Positions 49,362-58,371 of a stretch of 61,416 nucleotides of DNA are shown here, in pieces; position 1 is the first letter of the stretch; the number at the start of each line of letters is the position of its first letter. The stretch is from assembly GCA_003598015.1 (NCBI GenBank), contig QZKE01000013.1:1-61416 (forward strand). Direction: 5' to 3'. The position numbers and the translations under genes are program-made. Origin of the DNA: Actinomycetota bacterium. GTDB taxonomy: Bacteria; Actinomycetota; Geothermincolia; Geothermincolales; RBG-13-55-18. The notes under the pieces are model-generated. The model ran no database searches and had not been told where the DNA came from. It saw only the letters and a program-made list of their open reading frames with translations.

Positions 49362-50794
49362 TCCGCACCTCCTTCCTCCGGGGGTGCGGTATCTACGTGC
49401 ACCTTCCAGGAAGGCTTGCTCCGCCACAAGAAGAGGAAGGGTATCCCCAATCCCAGAACGAGCACTCCCCCGAGAAGCATCGCCGCATACGTCGCCGGAG
49501 AGCCGCTGCCGAACTGGGACGGTGGCACGAGGCCGATGAGGAAGACGAGTATGGAGGATACCAGGCCCACCCCCGCCACGGCCAGCAGCGCCGGCACCCG
49601 GTATCCGCGCGGGTGGTCGGGCTGGCTGCGGCGCAGCTTCACCACGGCTATGAACAAGAGCACGTACATGATGAGGTAGATCTGGGTAGTCATGGCCGAG
49701 AGAATCCAGAAGGCACTGCTCACGTTGGGGATGAACGCGAAGAGCAAGGCCACGATGGACACGACGACCCCCTGGGCGAAGAGGATGTTTATCTGGATGC
49801 CGTTCTTGTTCGTCTTCTGCAATACCGGTGGCAGGAAGCCGTTTTCCCTCCCCACCAGGAGTAAACCCTTGCTGGGGCCGGCAAGCCAGCCCATCATGCC
49901 GCCGAGCATGGCGCAGACGAGCATGAACGCGAACACCGGCGTGAGGAATCCGATCCCGAAGTATCCGAAGAACTGCTGGAACGCCTGCATCACTCCCGCG
50001 GTGAGGCTGAGTTGATCCCGCGGCACCACGAAGGAGATGGCCAGCGCCGGCAGGACGAAGATGGCCACCGCCATTCCCGAGGCGAGGAACATCGCCTTGG
50101 GGAAGTCCCTGCTGGGATTCTCCATGCGGCTGACGTGGACCGCGTTTACCTCCATGCCGGCATAGGAGAGGAAATTGTTGACGATGAGCACCAGGCTGGC
50201 CAGCCCGGTGAACTCGGGCAGGAGGCCGGTGCCCGCCGAGTAGTTCGGTCCGCTTCCGGAAAGGTAGATTATTCCCAGCACCACCAGGGTCAGCCCGGGG
50301 ATGAGGGTGCCGATGACCATGCCGCCGCTGGAGAGGATGGCGCTGGTCGACAACCCGCGCAGCGATACGAAGGTGGCGATCCAGTAGAGGACGAGGATGA
50401 CGATGCCGGTGTACAGGCCGCTCGAGGCCAGGTTCGGGTTGATGATGAAGGCGAGGGTGCTGGCCACCGACGCGAGCAGGCTGGGGTAATAGGTGAGTGT
50501 CATGGCGTACTGGGTCCAGATGGCGATGAAACCGGAGCGCGGGCCGATTCCCTCTGAGACCCACTTGTACACGCCGCCATCCCACCCGCTGGCCAGTTCG
50601 GCCGATACCAGCGCGGTGGGAATGAGGAAGACTATCGCCGGCAGCAGGTACAGGAATATGGCCGCCCACCCATAGATAGCCATGGAAGGCGTGTTGCGGA
50701 TACTTGCCACGCAGGCAACGGTCATGAAGCAGATGGTGGTCCAGCTAAGATACTTTACACCGTTTCCGGCTGTACCCCCGTTGTTCTCGGTCAT
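49358..50794 (-). CDS. APC amino-acid transporter, GadC-like antiporter group, 478 aa
   Basis: Twelve-helix amino-acid/polyamine transporter. The start VKYLSWTTICFMTVACVASIR near 13-33 with NTPSMAIYGWAAIFLYLLPA and FLIPTALVSAELASGWDGGV after it closely follows glutamate:GABA antiporter GadC-type proteins. WLAGPSKGLLLVGRENGFLP near 300 is another group feature. The C-terminus is a short acidic tail (TAPPEEGGAE) and lacks the long pH-plug of E. coli GadC. Located between the M20 dipeptidase and its coupled small membrane protein, suggesting uptake or exchange of peptide-derived amino acids. Exact substrate uncertain. Confidence 0.85.
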   Translation of the reverse strand: MTENNGGTAGNGVKYLSWTTICFMTVACVASIRNTPSMAIYGWAAIFLYLLPAIVFLIPTALVSAELASGWDGGVYKWVSEGIGPRSGFIAIWTQYAMTLTYYPSLLASVASTLAFIINPNLASSGLYTGIVILVLYWIATFVSLRGLSTSAILSSGGMVIGTLIPGLTLVVLGIIYLSGSGPNYSAGTGLLPEFTGLASLVLIVNNFLSYAGMEVNAVHVSRMENPSRDFPKAMFLASGMAVAIFVLPALAISFVVPRDQLSLTAGVMQAFQQFFGYFGIGFLTPVFAFMLVCAMLGGMMGWLAGPSKGLLLVGRENGFLPPVLQKTNKNGIQINILFAQGVVVSIVALLFAFIPNVSSAFWILSAMTTQIYLIMYVLLFIAVVKLRRSQPDHPRGYRVPALLAVAGVGLVSSILVFLIGLVPPSQFGSGSPATYAAMLLGGVLVLGLGIPFLFLWRSKPSWKVHVDTAPPEEGGAE

Positions 50795-50839
50795 TGCCTC
50801 CCCCCTTCCTTCTCCCTCCGACCTCCCTGTCTGTTGTTC

Positions 50840-52183
50840 TCAGGCCCCGTCGTCCGCCAGGTATTGCAGGAGCAAGGCCTCGGCGAGTATACAGCGTTCG
50901 AGCTCCGCTAGATCGACGCTCTCGTCGGGCGAATGGATCGCCGCCGCGGTGTCCTCCGCCCCCCAGAGAACGATCTCGGCCCGCGGGGCTATGGCCGCCA
51001 GGTTGCTGATGAGCGGTATCGAGCCCCCCTGCCCCATGAGCACGCTCTCCTTGCCGTACACCTCGTGCATCGCCCGCTTCGCCGCCGCGTAACCGGGGCC
51101 GTCCGTCTTCGCCGCGAAGGCCGGCCCCGCCTGCCCCTCGCTCACCTTCACTTCTACACCCCATGGCGCGTACGCCCGCAGGTGCGCGGCGAGGAGGGCG
51201 CGGGCACGCTCGGAGTCCTGCCCGGGCGGGACACGCATACTGATCACCGCACGGGCCTCCGGGATGAGAGCGTTCGCCGCGCCCTCCACCGCCGGCGCAT
51301 CCAGGCCGATGACGGTGACCGACGGCTTTGCCCACAGCCTGTCCGATATGCTCCCGTCTCCGATGAGCGGGACACCGGGCAGCACGCCGCAGGTCTCCCT
51401 GTACACGTCCTCCGGATAATCCAGTCCCACCCACGGCTGCGAGGCGATACCCTTCACCGCGGGGTTCCCCTTCTCGTCGAGCAACCCCGCAAGAAGGCGT
51501 ATGAGTACCATGAGCGCATCCGGAGCCGGACCGCCGAACATGCCGCTGTGCACCGCGCCACGCAGGGTCTTCACCTCGACCGTGCATACGGCAAGCCCTC
51601 TCAGGGTCGTGGTCAGGGTCGGTTCTCCCACCTTCCAGTTACCCACGTCGCCTACTACGATCACGTCCGCCTGGAAGGGCTCCGGATTCTCGAGCACGTA
51701 GTCATCGAGGTGGCTCGCCGTCTCCTCTTCGCCCTCGATGACCAGCTTGACCGTCACCGGCGGTTTGCCCCCAAAGACGCGCATGACCGCGGCATGCATG
51801 ACGACGCCCGATTTGTCATCGGCGGCTCCGCGCCCGTAGAGCCGTCCCTTCCGCACCGAGGGTTCGAAGGGTGGAGATTCCCAATCCTCCTCCGGCCCCG
51901 GAGGCTGCACGTCATAGTGGGCATACAGCAGCACCGTGGGCGCGCCGGTAGGTCCCGGCACCTCCCCGTACACGGTCGGATATCCATCGGCCACCTCCTG
52001 CAGGCGCGCGTTACCGATACCCACCGTTTTCATCAATTCCACCACCGCGGCGGACATCTCCCTGAGGGGTTCCGGTGGAAATCCCGGTAGAGATACGGAC
52101 GGGATCTTCACCAGGCGCTCCAGGTCCTCCCGGACCTCGGACATCATGGCCTCGACCGCCGACCGCAACTGCTTGCTGTTCAT
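50840..52183 (-). CDS. M20-family dipeptidase / metallopeptidase, 447 aa
   Basis: Zinc-dependent dipeptidase of the carnosinase/PepV-like M20 group. Metal and catalytic residues are visible: LLYAHYDVQPPGPEE near 85-99, GRGAADDKSGVVMHA near 115-129, IEGEEETAS near 147, VVGDVGNWK near 170, HSGMFGG near 203 and HSPDESVDL near 420. A lid domain lies between. ATG 52183 has GGGAGG three bases upstream; the frame continues to 52213 without support. It begins the cluster that also encodes two APC transporters, so it likely releases amino acids for them. Confidence 0.92.
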   Translation of the reverse strand: MNSKQLRSAVEAMMSEVREDLERLVKIPSVSLPGFPPEPLREMSAAVVELMKTVGIGNARLQEVADGYPTVYGEVPGPTGAPTVLLYAHYDVQPPGPEEDWESPPFEPSVRKGRLYGRGAADDKSGVVMHAAVMRVFGGKPPVTVKLVIEGEEETASHLDDYVLENPEPFQADVIVVGDVGNWKVGEPTLTTTLRGLAVCTVEVKTLRGAVHSGMFGGPAPDALMVLIRLLAGLLDEKGNPAVKGIASQPWVGLDYPEDVYRETCGVLPGVPLIGDGSISDRLWAKPSVTVIGLDAPAVEGAANALIPEARAVISMRVPPGQDSERARALLAAHLRAYAPWGVEVKVSEGQAGPAFAAKTDGPGYAAAKRAMHEVYGKESVLMGQGGSIPLISNLAAIAPRAEIVLWGAEDTAAAIHSPDESVDLAELERCILAEALLLQYLADDGA

Positions 52184-52615
52184 GGCCCTCCCTTCCGCAC
52201 CGATCGCTTGCAACCCGCGCTTCTCACAACCCCGTATTTAGAATCATCGTGATTCCCGGCGCTCCCCGTATCCCCCTTTTTACCTATATTCCCCACCCTT
52301 GAATCCTTTCTCCGGCGGTCTCTTTGCGACCCGAGCGCCACAGGATACGAGCTCGCCGTCGGATTCCGTAACCCCCTGCGATTATCTGCAATATCTTTCT
52401 CTAGGACAAGGGGATTTCCTCCATATCTGCACCCACACTTTCACGCCCTCCACGGGGATGTGGCGGAAGGAATATCCCTACGCAGACAGTAATAGTAAGC
52501 AAGGGAATCGGCGAAGGCGCGGCGGCGCCGAGCAGAGCGAGGAGAGCGCCGCCGCATCAGGCTTGAGCGCAAGCGGCACGCTTCCATCGCCGCGCGGGAA
52601 AGGAGCGCAAGCACT
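52184..52615. other. Gene-poor gap with a GC hairpin
   Basis: No convincing gene. The most marked element is GCGGCGGCGC (52519-52528) and GCGCCGCCGC (52546-52555), a perfect 10-bp stem around 17 bases, close to the TRIC-type gene and possibly in its leader. No T-run follows. Confidence 0.55.
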
Positions 52616-53320
52616 TTGTTAGAAGGGCAGTTCTACCTTCCAATCTCCTACGACCTCATCGCCACCTTCCTCTTCGCCGTCACCGGCGCCCTGGTGGCCT
52701 ATCGCAAGGGCTACGATTACCTCGGCCTCTTCTCCCTGGCGCTGGCCACAGGCGCGGGCGGCGGTTTGATCCGTGACGGCATCTTCCTGCAGACGGGTCC
52801 TCCGGCTTTCGTCACCGATTGGCGCTACATGGCCATGGTCCTCGCCGCGGGATTTCTGGTTATCCTGGCCGGGGAGAACATCAAGCGCGTCAACCTGGTT
52901 ATCCTCCTGGCCGACGCCCTGGGCCTGGGTTTTTATGCGGCCGTCGGCGCGCAGAAGAGCATAAACCTGGGCCTGAGCGTGCTCGCGGCGGGCCTTATCG
53001 GCCTGATCAACGCCGTGGGGGGCGGCATGCTGCGCGACGTTCTCTCCCGGGAAGAACCCATTATATTCCAGCCCGGCCAGCTCTATGCCATGGCCGCCCT
53101 GTTCGGGGTCACCACATTTCTTGCTTTGGGGGTCGGCTTCAGGATAAACGCACAAGCCGCGGCGCTCATCTCCATCGGGGTGGCCTTCGTGACGAGGACG
53201 GTCTCCATCATCTTCGATATCCACACCCATCCGGTCAAGGAACACCGGGGAAGAGCCGCGGTGAAGAGAAGCACGAGAAAGATGCGCCGTATCAGCCGTA
53301 AAAAGGGCGCAGATCTCTAG
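52616..53320 (+). CDS. TRIC/YadS (UPF0126) family membrane protein, 234 aa
   Basis: Seven-helix membrane protein with two repeated halves, as in the TRIC-type/UPF0126 family of cation channels or glycine transporters. Each half has a helix kinked at glycines: FLFAVTGALVAYRKGYDYLG near 18-37 and, after LATGAGGGLIRDGIF near 43, the inverted repeat GLIGLINAVGGGMLRDVLSR near 125-144. The last 30 residues are highly basic (VKRSTRKMRRISRKKGAD), an unusual tail that could bind nucleic acid or lipid head groups. TTG start, AAGGAG ten bases upstream. Single gene. Confidence 0.87.
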   Translation: MLEGQFYLPISYDLIATFLFAVTGALVAYRKGYDYLGLFSLALATGAGGGLIRDGIFLQTGPPAFVTDWRYMAMVLAAGFLVILAGENIKRVNLVILLADALGLGFYAAVGAQKSINLGLSVLAAGLIGLINAVGGGMLRDVLSREEPIIFQPGQLYAMAALFGVTTFLALGVGFRINAQAAALISIGVAFVTRTVSIIFDIHTHPVKEHRGRAAVKRSTRKMRRISRKKGADL

Positions 53321-53442
53321 GCGCTCGAGCCGGTCCGCGGGAAAGAGCGGCAGTATATATTGTCGGGAGGATGATAACCCGGTATTGAAGCGTGTGTCCG
53401 CAGTGCGATTCCGTCCCCCAGCCCGGGCTATCGCCGCTCTCT

Positions 53443-54339
53443 TTATGTCTGCCCGTCAGGCAGGAAGTCCTCGCGATCGATGAGGTGGATGACCTCCAGG
53501 CAGTCCTTGACCATATCCTGGTACTTGCGCTGCTCCCACTTGAGGTATCCCACGGGACAGCGCACCGCCCTGATGCCCCTTACCAGGAGATCCCTCTTAT
53601 CGTGGATATGGCCGGATATGGATATGGTCACCTTCTCGTGGGAGAAGAGGATTCCCGCCATGTCGCGCGAGCCGGGGAAAGGCACGCCCTCCACGGAAAG
53701 TACATCGAAGGGGGGATAGTGGGTGACCACCACGACCTCGCTTATAAGGGGGTCGCGGTTGAAGGCTTCTATGTCCTGGTCCAGGCGCAGGTTGAACTCG
53801 CGGGCCACCTCGGCGTCGGGTCTGCGGGCCGGCCACAGCCTTCCCTCCATCATCATGGAGATATCGCTCCAACAGGCCCAGCGCATATCATTCCACACGC
53901 TGTCCAGGAGATAATGGGTATCGCGGGGGAAAGCGGCGGACTCGGTGCCCGGTCCGGCGTGGTCGTACCATCCGATACTGCCCGCGAATCCGATCCCCTC
54001 GTGGATCACGGGCTCCATCCACAGGGGCACGAACCCGTTGCGCCGGCAAGCCTCGGGCAGGTAGAAATAGTATTTTTCGTAGGAATCGTGCCCTTTCTCC
54101 TGCATCTCCTCCGAGAGCACCCAGATATCCTGATTGCCTGGGACGAAGAGCTTGATGCAATGCAGGCCCGCGAAGCAGTCAAGCACGTATTCCAGGTCTC
54201 CCAGCTCGGGGCTCACGTCCCCGGCGATGACGAATACATCGGGATCGATGATCTTCAGTACCTTGCCGAGATAAGGAATAAGTTCCCAGTTGCGCTGAGA
54301 TATGTCCACATGCAGGTCGCTGGTGTAAGCGATTCTCAA
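53443..54339 (-). CDS. Metallophosphoesterase, 298 aa
   Basis: Calcineurin-like phosphoesterase with the full metal set: SDLHVD near 7, GDVSPELGD near 40, GNQDIW near 68, THYPPFD near 210 and GHIHDK near 240. Longer than the phosphoesterase at 30373 and not closely related. It has an insert with cysteine/tryptophan-rich DMRWACWSDISMMMEG near 155. TTG 54339 follows a GGGGGG ribosome site. A GGGGTCAG hairpin lies just upstream. Substrate unknown. Confidence 0.88.
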   Translation of the reverse strand: MRIAYTSDLHVDISQRNWELIPYLGKVLKIIDPDVFVIAGDVSPELGDLEYVLDCFAGLHCIKLFVPGNQDIWVLSEEMQEKGHDSYEKYYFYLPEACRRNGFVPLWMEPVIHEGIGFAGSIGWYDHAGPGTESAAFPRDTHYLLDSVWNDMRWACWSDISMMMEGRLWPARRPDAEVAREFNLRLDQDIEAFNRDPLISEVVVVTHYPPFDVLSVEGVPFPGSRDMAGILFSHEKVTISISGHIHDKRDLLVRGIRAVRCPVGYLKWEQRKYQDMVKDCLEVIHLIDREDFLPDGQT

Positions 54340-54372
54340 ACCAGTATCCCCCCAGCCTCAGGCGGCCACATA

Positions 54373-54461
54373 GGGGTCAGGCCTGGAACGTGCCTATCCC
54401 AACCCAACGGTTCACCATGGTGAAGGTACATTTTCACCCGGCACGTTCCAGGCCTGACCCC
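54373..54461. repeat. GGGGTCAG-family hairpin with nested palindrome
   Basis: Perfect 22-bp arms at 54373-54394 and 54440-54461, starting GGGGTCAGGCCTGG. The 45-base centre contains TTCACCATGGTGAA, a 14-base perfect palindrome. It lies between the phosphoesterase start and the kinase end. Confidence 0.88.
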
Positions 54462-54565
54462 AAGTGTGCCCGACTTGACCGCTCCCATCACATATTCACC
54501 CGGCATATATTCTAATGTATGACTGCGCAGATGTATGCGATAACCGGTGGTCCCGCCCCTGTTTC

Positions 54566-57500
54566 TCAAGCGCGCATGGCGTCGGACCGGTAGGTATGGG
54601 TCTGCTCTCCAACCTCGGGCTGGGGCAGGTGCGCGATGAAAGTGGAACCCCTGCCGTGCTCGCTCCTGACCTCTATGCGTCCACCATGGGCTTCGGTCAG
54701 GCGGTTGACGATATAAAGACCCAATCCCATACCCTTGATGGGGCCGAACTCCTTGCCCTCTCCCTGCCGGAAGGGTTGAAAGATGAAGCTGATGCTCTCC
54801 TCGCTTATCCCCTGCCCGTGATCGCGCACCCCGATGATCGCCTCCCGGCTGGTGCGCCTGGCAAAGACATCTATTGTTCCTCCCGGCGAAGAGTACTTCG
54901 CCGCATTATCCATGAGGTTGAAGAGAATGATCTCCAGCTTGTCCCGGTCGGCGACGATACGCTCCGCGCCCAACTCCACATCGACCTCGATGGCATGCTC
55001 CACGGAGCGGGCCTGCAGTTCCTCCACCAGGCTGCCGAGGAGAGTGTTCAAATCGACCTCCTCCGCGTTCAAGCCGAGTTTGCCCGACTCCAGGCGCGAT
55101 ACCTCCATCATGTTCACCACGCTGCGGCGCAGCCTGTCCGCCGCCTTGCTCAGCTTGTCCACTACCTCGTGGCTCTCCATGGCATCCAGGGTGTCACCGT
55201 AATCCCTGAGCACTTCCGAAAAGCCCATGATCAAAGTGAGCGGGTGGCGGATCTCGTGCGAGGCCATGTTTATAAGATCGGTCTTGTTGCGGACTTTCTC
55301 CTCCTGATCGCGGCACATCTCCTCCAGGAGACGGATGCGCCCCTGCAACGAGTCATGGCGCATCGGCGCGGTGGCGGAGGTGCCGAGGAGAGAGGCCGTC
55401 CTCTCGATCAGGGCCACCTCGCGCTCGCTGAAAGCGCCGCTGCGGGAATTGCCCACCAGCAGCACTCCCTTCATGTCCTCTCCCTGCAGTGCCACCGCCA
55501 TATAGGAGCGTATTCCCTTTATCGCCAGTTCGTCTTCGCCCGGCCCGCGCAGGAAAGTATTGATGTTGTTGCGTATCAATCTTCCGGCACAGGACAGCGC
55601 CATCATCAAGGGCCCCTGTGCGTCGAGCAACTCCTCGTAGGCCTCCGCCTCGTCCTTCTCGCCCTTCAGCCATACCAGCCTTCTTATCCCGGCCTTGCCG
55701 TAGATGGAGAGAAGCAAGAGGTCTGCCCCCATGGTCGCATCGAGCTCCTTGGAGAGCCCGCCGCACAGCTCCTCGAGGGTAAGCGCGGATGAGAGGCGGC
55801 GCGAAATGCGCAGTAGGATGCGGTTCTCGTCCGCCGCGCTCTCCAGTCTCGCGCCCTCCATGTATGTCTCCAGCACGGAAACGGCCTGCCCGGCAAGGAA
55901 ATGAGCCAGGCGGCGATGCAGTTCTCCGAAAGAGCCATCGCGCTCCAGCTTCTCGAAGACCAGTCCCCCCAGCCTGCCCTTTCTCCCGATGAGCGGCACG
56001 GCGATAATGGATCGGTCCACGCCGGGCGAGGACTCCCCCGCCGCCGTCTCCTTCTCCTCCCGGGGTTCCCGGCTGTAGAGGGCGTGGCCCCTCTCCAGGA
56101 CCGCCGCGATCTCCCGGCTCGCCAGCAGGTTGATATCGGCGGCCTCGCAGCCCTCCGCGGTCTCCACGGCCCCTTCGAACGTACCGGCCTTCTCGTCGAC
56201 GACCAGTATGGCGGCACGATCGCAATCCAGCAGTTCCCTCCCGCCCCTCGCCAGGATGCGCAGGGCGCGCTCCGGACTCTCGCATGCGGTCAATTCTCCC
56301 TCTATCTCCGTGAGTATCTCCAGCGAGCGGCGATAACCCTCGGCTTGCGTCCTCTCTTTCAGCCCCCTGGCCAGGCTGAGCAGCATGGCCGTCGCGGGCT
56401 GCAGGGAGTCTATCTCCGCCTTGGTCAGCCTCCTCTCCGCGGGGAAGTAGAGACCGGAAAGCACGAACATGCCGCTCTCTCTGGCCGGTACCAGCAACAG
56501 CACCAGGTTCTCGACGGAGGCCAGTTCGGCCGCGGGCAGCTCCTTCATGGCCGGGTTGTCCGGTTTGACCACCGCCATGCGTTGCAGATGAGCGGCCATA
56601 CGCTCAAGTCCGGGTGTGTTCCTGAAGACGCTTTCACCTCCGTAGACCGTATCCGTGAACCACAGGAAACTCCGCTCGGGCGAGATATCCTCTCCGCAAT
56701 ATATGAAGGACATGCTCGCGCCCAGCTCGACCGATACGGAGCGCAGCGCCGTGGAGAGGAAATCGTCGACGCTCAGCGCTCCATCGGAGATGCGGGCGAA
56801 ATCCTCGACGAGGGCGGGAAAATCCAATCCCGCCGCCGGCTCTTTGGCCATGCGGGTTCCCGTCTCCTCTCCCGAGAAGAGCAGTCCCAGGCGATAGGAG
56901 AGTTGGACCAGGAGTTCCATATCCTTCGCCTCCATGGCGGTATAGGCCTTGCCGAAGAGGGTCAGCAGGCCGACCAGCCTGTCTTCGTGGAAGATAGGAG
57001 TGAGGAGAAAGGACTTGACCTGGTTGGCATGGAAAAAAGGCTTTACCCCGGGAAAGTATTCGGCGATACGGCCCGCGTCCAGGCTGAATTCCCCTTCCTC
57101 GGATCGGCGCATCGCCTGCAGGACTTCGATGAGATTGTTTTCGAAGAGATGGTCGATTATCTCCGGCATCCCTCCCCATCCCCTCGATGCCACCAGCGCC
57201 GCCTGCTGTCCGCCGGGAGCCCCGCGTACGCGGTGGATCGTTCCCCCATCGACGTTGAGCAGCTTGATGAGGAGGTCCAGGCTGAGGGAAGCGGCGCGGG
57301 CATGATCTGCCTTCCCTATGAGGTAGTTGGAAATGATCCCCAGCTCTACCGCCGGGGTCTCCTTGTCGCTCTCCTCGCCGTCCGCCTTTTGCTCGAAGGA
57401 GAACAGCTCGACCATCCTCTCCAGCACCGCGCCGATAGCCGCTGCCCGGTAGGACTGCTGATCAGGAAGGGAGATCTCCCTCGGAATGGCCACGAGCAGG

Positions 57501-57868
57501 GCGGCCCGCAGGTGCGCGTGACTCCGCACCGGAAAGAGCAGCATCGCGTCCGACGGTTTGCTGCAGACATCCTCCAGCCCGAGCTCGGAGAGCTTGGCCA
57601 TATCCACGGCGACGTAGCGGCGGGCAGGCTGCCGGGCGACCCATTCCATGGGCACCAGCCGCTCCCTGATACGCTCCCGGTCCTCCTCGGCCATATTCCA
57701 CGCCAGCCGGGGCTCGAGAAACGAGGACATCTCCTTGCGGATGAAGAGCACCGCGCACTCCCCCCCCAGCGCCTCGGCGACACTTCCCAGGACTTCCTCG
57801 AGGGAGAATCCCTGTGAATACCGCTGCAGGACATCCCGATAGAGGTCCACCGCATCCTTGAGATCCAT
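54566..57868 (-). CDS. Multi-GAF cytosolic sensor histidine kinase, 1100 aa
   Basis: Large hybrid-free histidine kinase. Four to five GAF-like domains occupy roughly residues 20-160, 190-335, 355-505, 525-670 and 690-840, each with the family's hydrophobic strand pattern. HisKA follows with NMASHEIRHPLTLIMGFSEV (His near 870); the ATPase domain shows FNLMDNAAKYSS near 983, RDHGQGISEES near 1015 and KGMGLGLYIVNRLTEAHGGR near 1043. No membrane segment or receiver domain. Start ATG 57868 has AAGGG six bases upstream; TTG 57874 with GGAGG is as likely. Ligand and response regulator unknown. Confidence 0.92.
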   Translation of the reverse strand: MDLKDAVDLYRDVLQRYSQGFSLEEVLGSVAEALGGECAVLFIRKEMSSFLEPRLAWNMAEEDRERIRERLVPMEWVARQPARRYVAVDMAKLSELGLEDVCSKPSDAMLLFPVRSHAHLRAALLVAIPREISLPDQQSYRAAAIGAVLERMVELFSFEQKADGEESDKETPAVELGIISNYLIGKADHARAASLSLDLLIKLLNVDGGTIHRVRGAPGGQQAALVASRGWGGMPEIIDHLFENNLIEVLQAMRRSEEGEFSLDAGRIAEYFPGVKPFFHANQVKSFLLTPIFHEDRLVGLLTLFGKAYTAMEAKDMELLVQLSYRLGLLFSGEETGTRMAKEPAAGLDFPALVEDFARISDGALSVDDFLSTALRSVSVELGASMSFIYCGEDISPERSFLWFTDTVYGGESVFRNTPGLERMAAHLQRMAVVKPDNPAMKELPAAELASVENLVLLLVPARESGMFVLSGLYFPAERRLTKAEIDSLQPATAMLLSLARGLKERTQAEGYRRSLEILTEIEGELTACESPERALRILARGGRELLDCDRAAILVVDEKAGTFEGAVETAEGCEAADINLLASREIAAVLERGHALYSREPREEKETAAGESSPGVDRSIIAVPLIGRKGRLGGLVFEKLERDGSFGELHRRLAHFLAGQAVSVLETYMEGARLESAADENRILLRISRRLSSALTLEELCGGLSKELDATMGADLLLLSIYGKAGIRRLVWLKGEKDEAEAYEELLDAQGPLMMALSCAGRLIRNNINTFLRGPGEDELAIKGIRSYMAVALQGEDMKGVLLVGNSRSGAFSEREVALIERTASLLGTSATAPMRHDSLQGRIRLLEEMCRDQEEKVRNKTDLINMASHEIRHPLTLIMGFSEVLRDYGDTLDAMESHEVVDKLSKAADRLRRSVVNMMEVSRLESGKLGLNAEEVDLNTLLGSLVEELQARSVEHAIEVDVELGAERIVADRDKLEIILFNLMDNAAKYSSPGGTIDVFARRTSREAIIGVRDHGQGISEESISFIFQPFRQGEGKEFGPIKGMGLGLYIVNRLTEAHGGRIEVRSEHGRGSTFIAHLPQPEVGEQTHTYRSDAMRA

Positions 57869-57874
57869 GTTCAA

Positions 57875-58371
57875 CCCTTCCCCTCCGTCACTCAGCTAAC
57901 TTGCCCGGGTTTTTAAGAGCACGAAACACCGGCGGAAACGGGGTTTCCGCTTTGTGACATTACTCCGTATAAATATTTCGCTTCCGTTCGCTTATTCCTT
58001 CCCGCCGCTCCGCCCTTGAGGCCGGCGGCTGTTATTCCCGCATACCCGCAGTCGCCGGCAGATTCCCGGCTACGGATAACGCGCGGCGACGCTTTCATGC
58101 TCCGCCCATACCCGTGCGTGACCGGGCACGGCGCAGTCTCTCCCTCCGGGGAGGATAATTCCGTCAGGACATCGCATCCACGCCAAAGACGAATACACGA
58201 TGTTTCTCTTTCCGTTTGAATCCCCTCCGCGAATGCCCGCTCATGGCGCCGCTACGAAGATTATAAACCAAGCGGGCGACGTTCCTCATGGGTATCCATC
58301 GCGCCCGGCACACCAAGAGAGAGGCGCCCCATGAGGGGCGCCTCGATCGGTTCTCATATACTCGCTCTGTC
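57875..58371. other. Gene-free gap with hairpins
   Basis: About 500 bases between two minus-strand genes. GCGGAAAC (57932-57939), GGG, GTTTCCGC (57943-57950) is a perfect 8-bp hairpin 64 bases upstream of the kinase, possibly regulatory. The A/T-rich ATAAATATTTCG just beyond it may hold the kinase promoter. The remainder shows nothing I can name. Confidence 0.5.
58321..58344 (-). terminator. Terminator of the repeat-protein gene
   Basis: GAGGCGCCCC, loop ATGA, GGGGCGCCTC: perfect 10-bp stem 28 bases beyond the stop of the gene at 58372; on the minus strand it is followed by TCTCTT. Confidence 0.7.

Noticed and set aside
49362..50669. Long minus-strand frame continuing upstream of the 163-aa membrane protein
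   Set aside because: Out-of-frame reading of the GadC-like transporter; only the part from 49361 onwards is protein-like.
55901..57817. A 638-codon plus-strand frame inside the kinase gene
   Set aside because: Complement of kinase codons; no ribosome site and no recognisable protein features.
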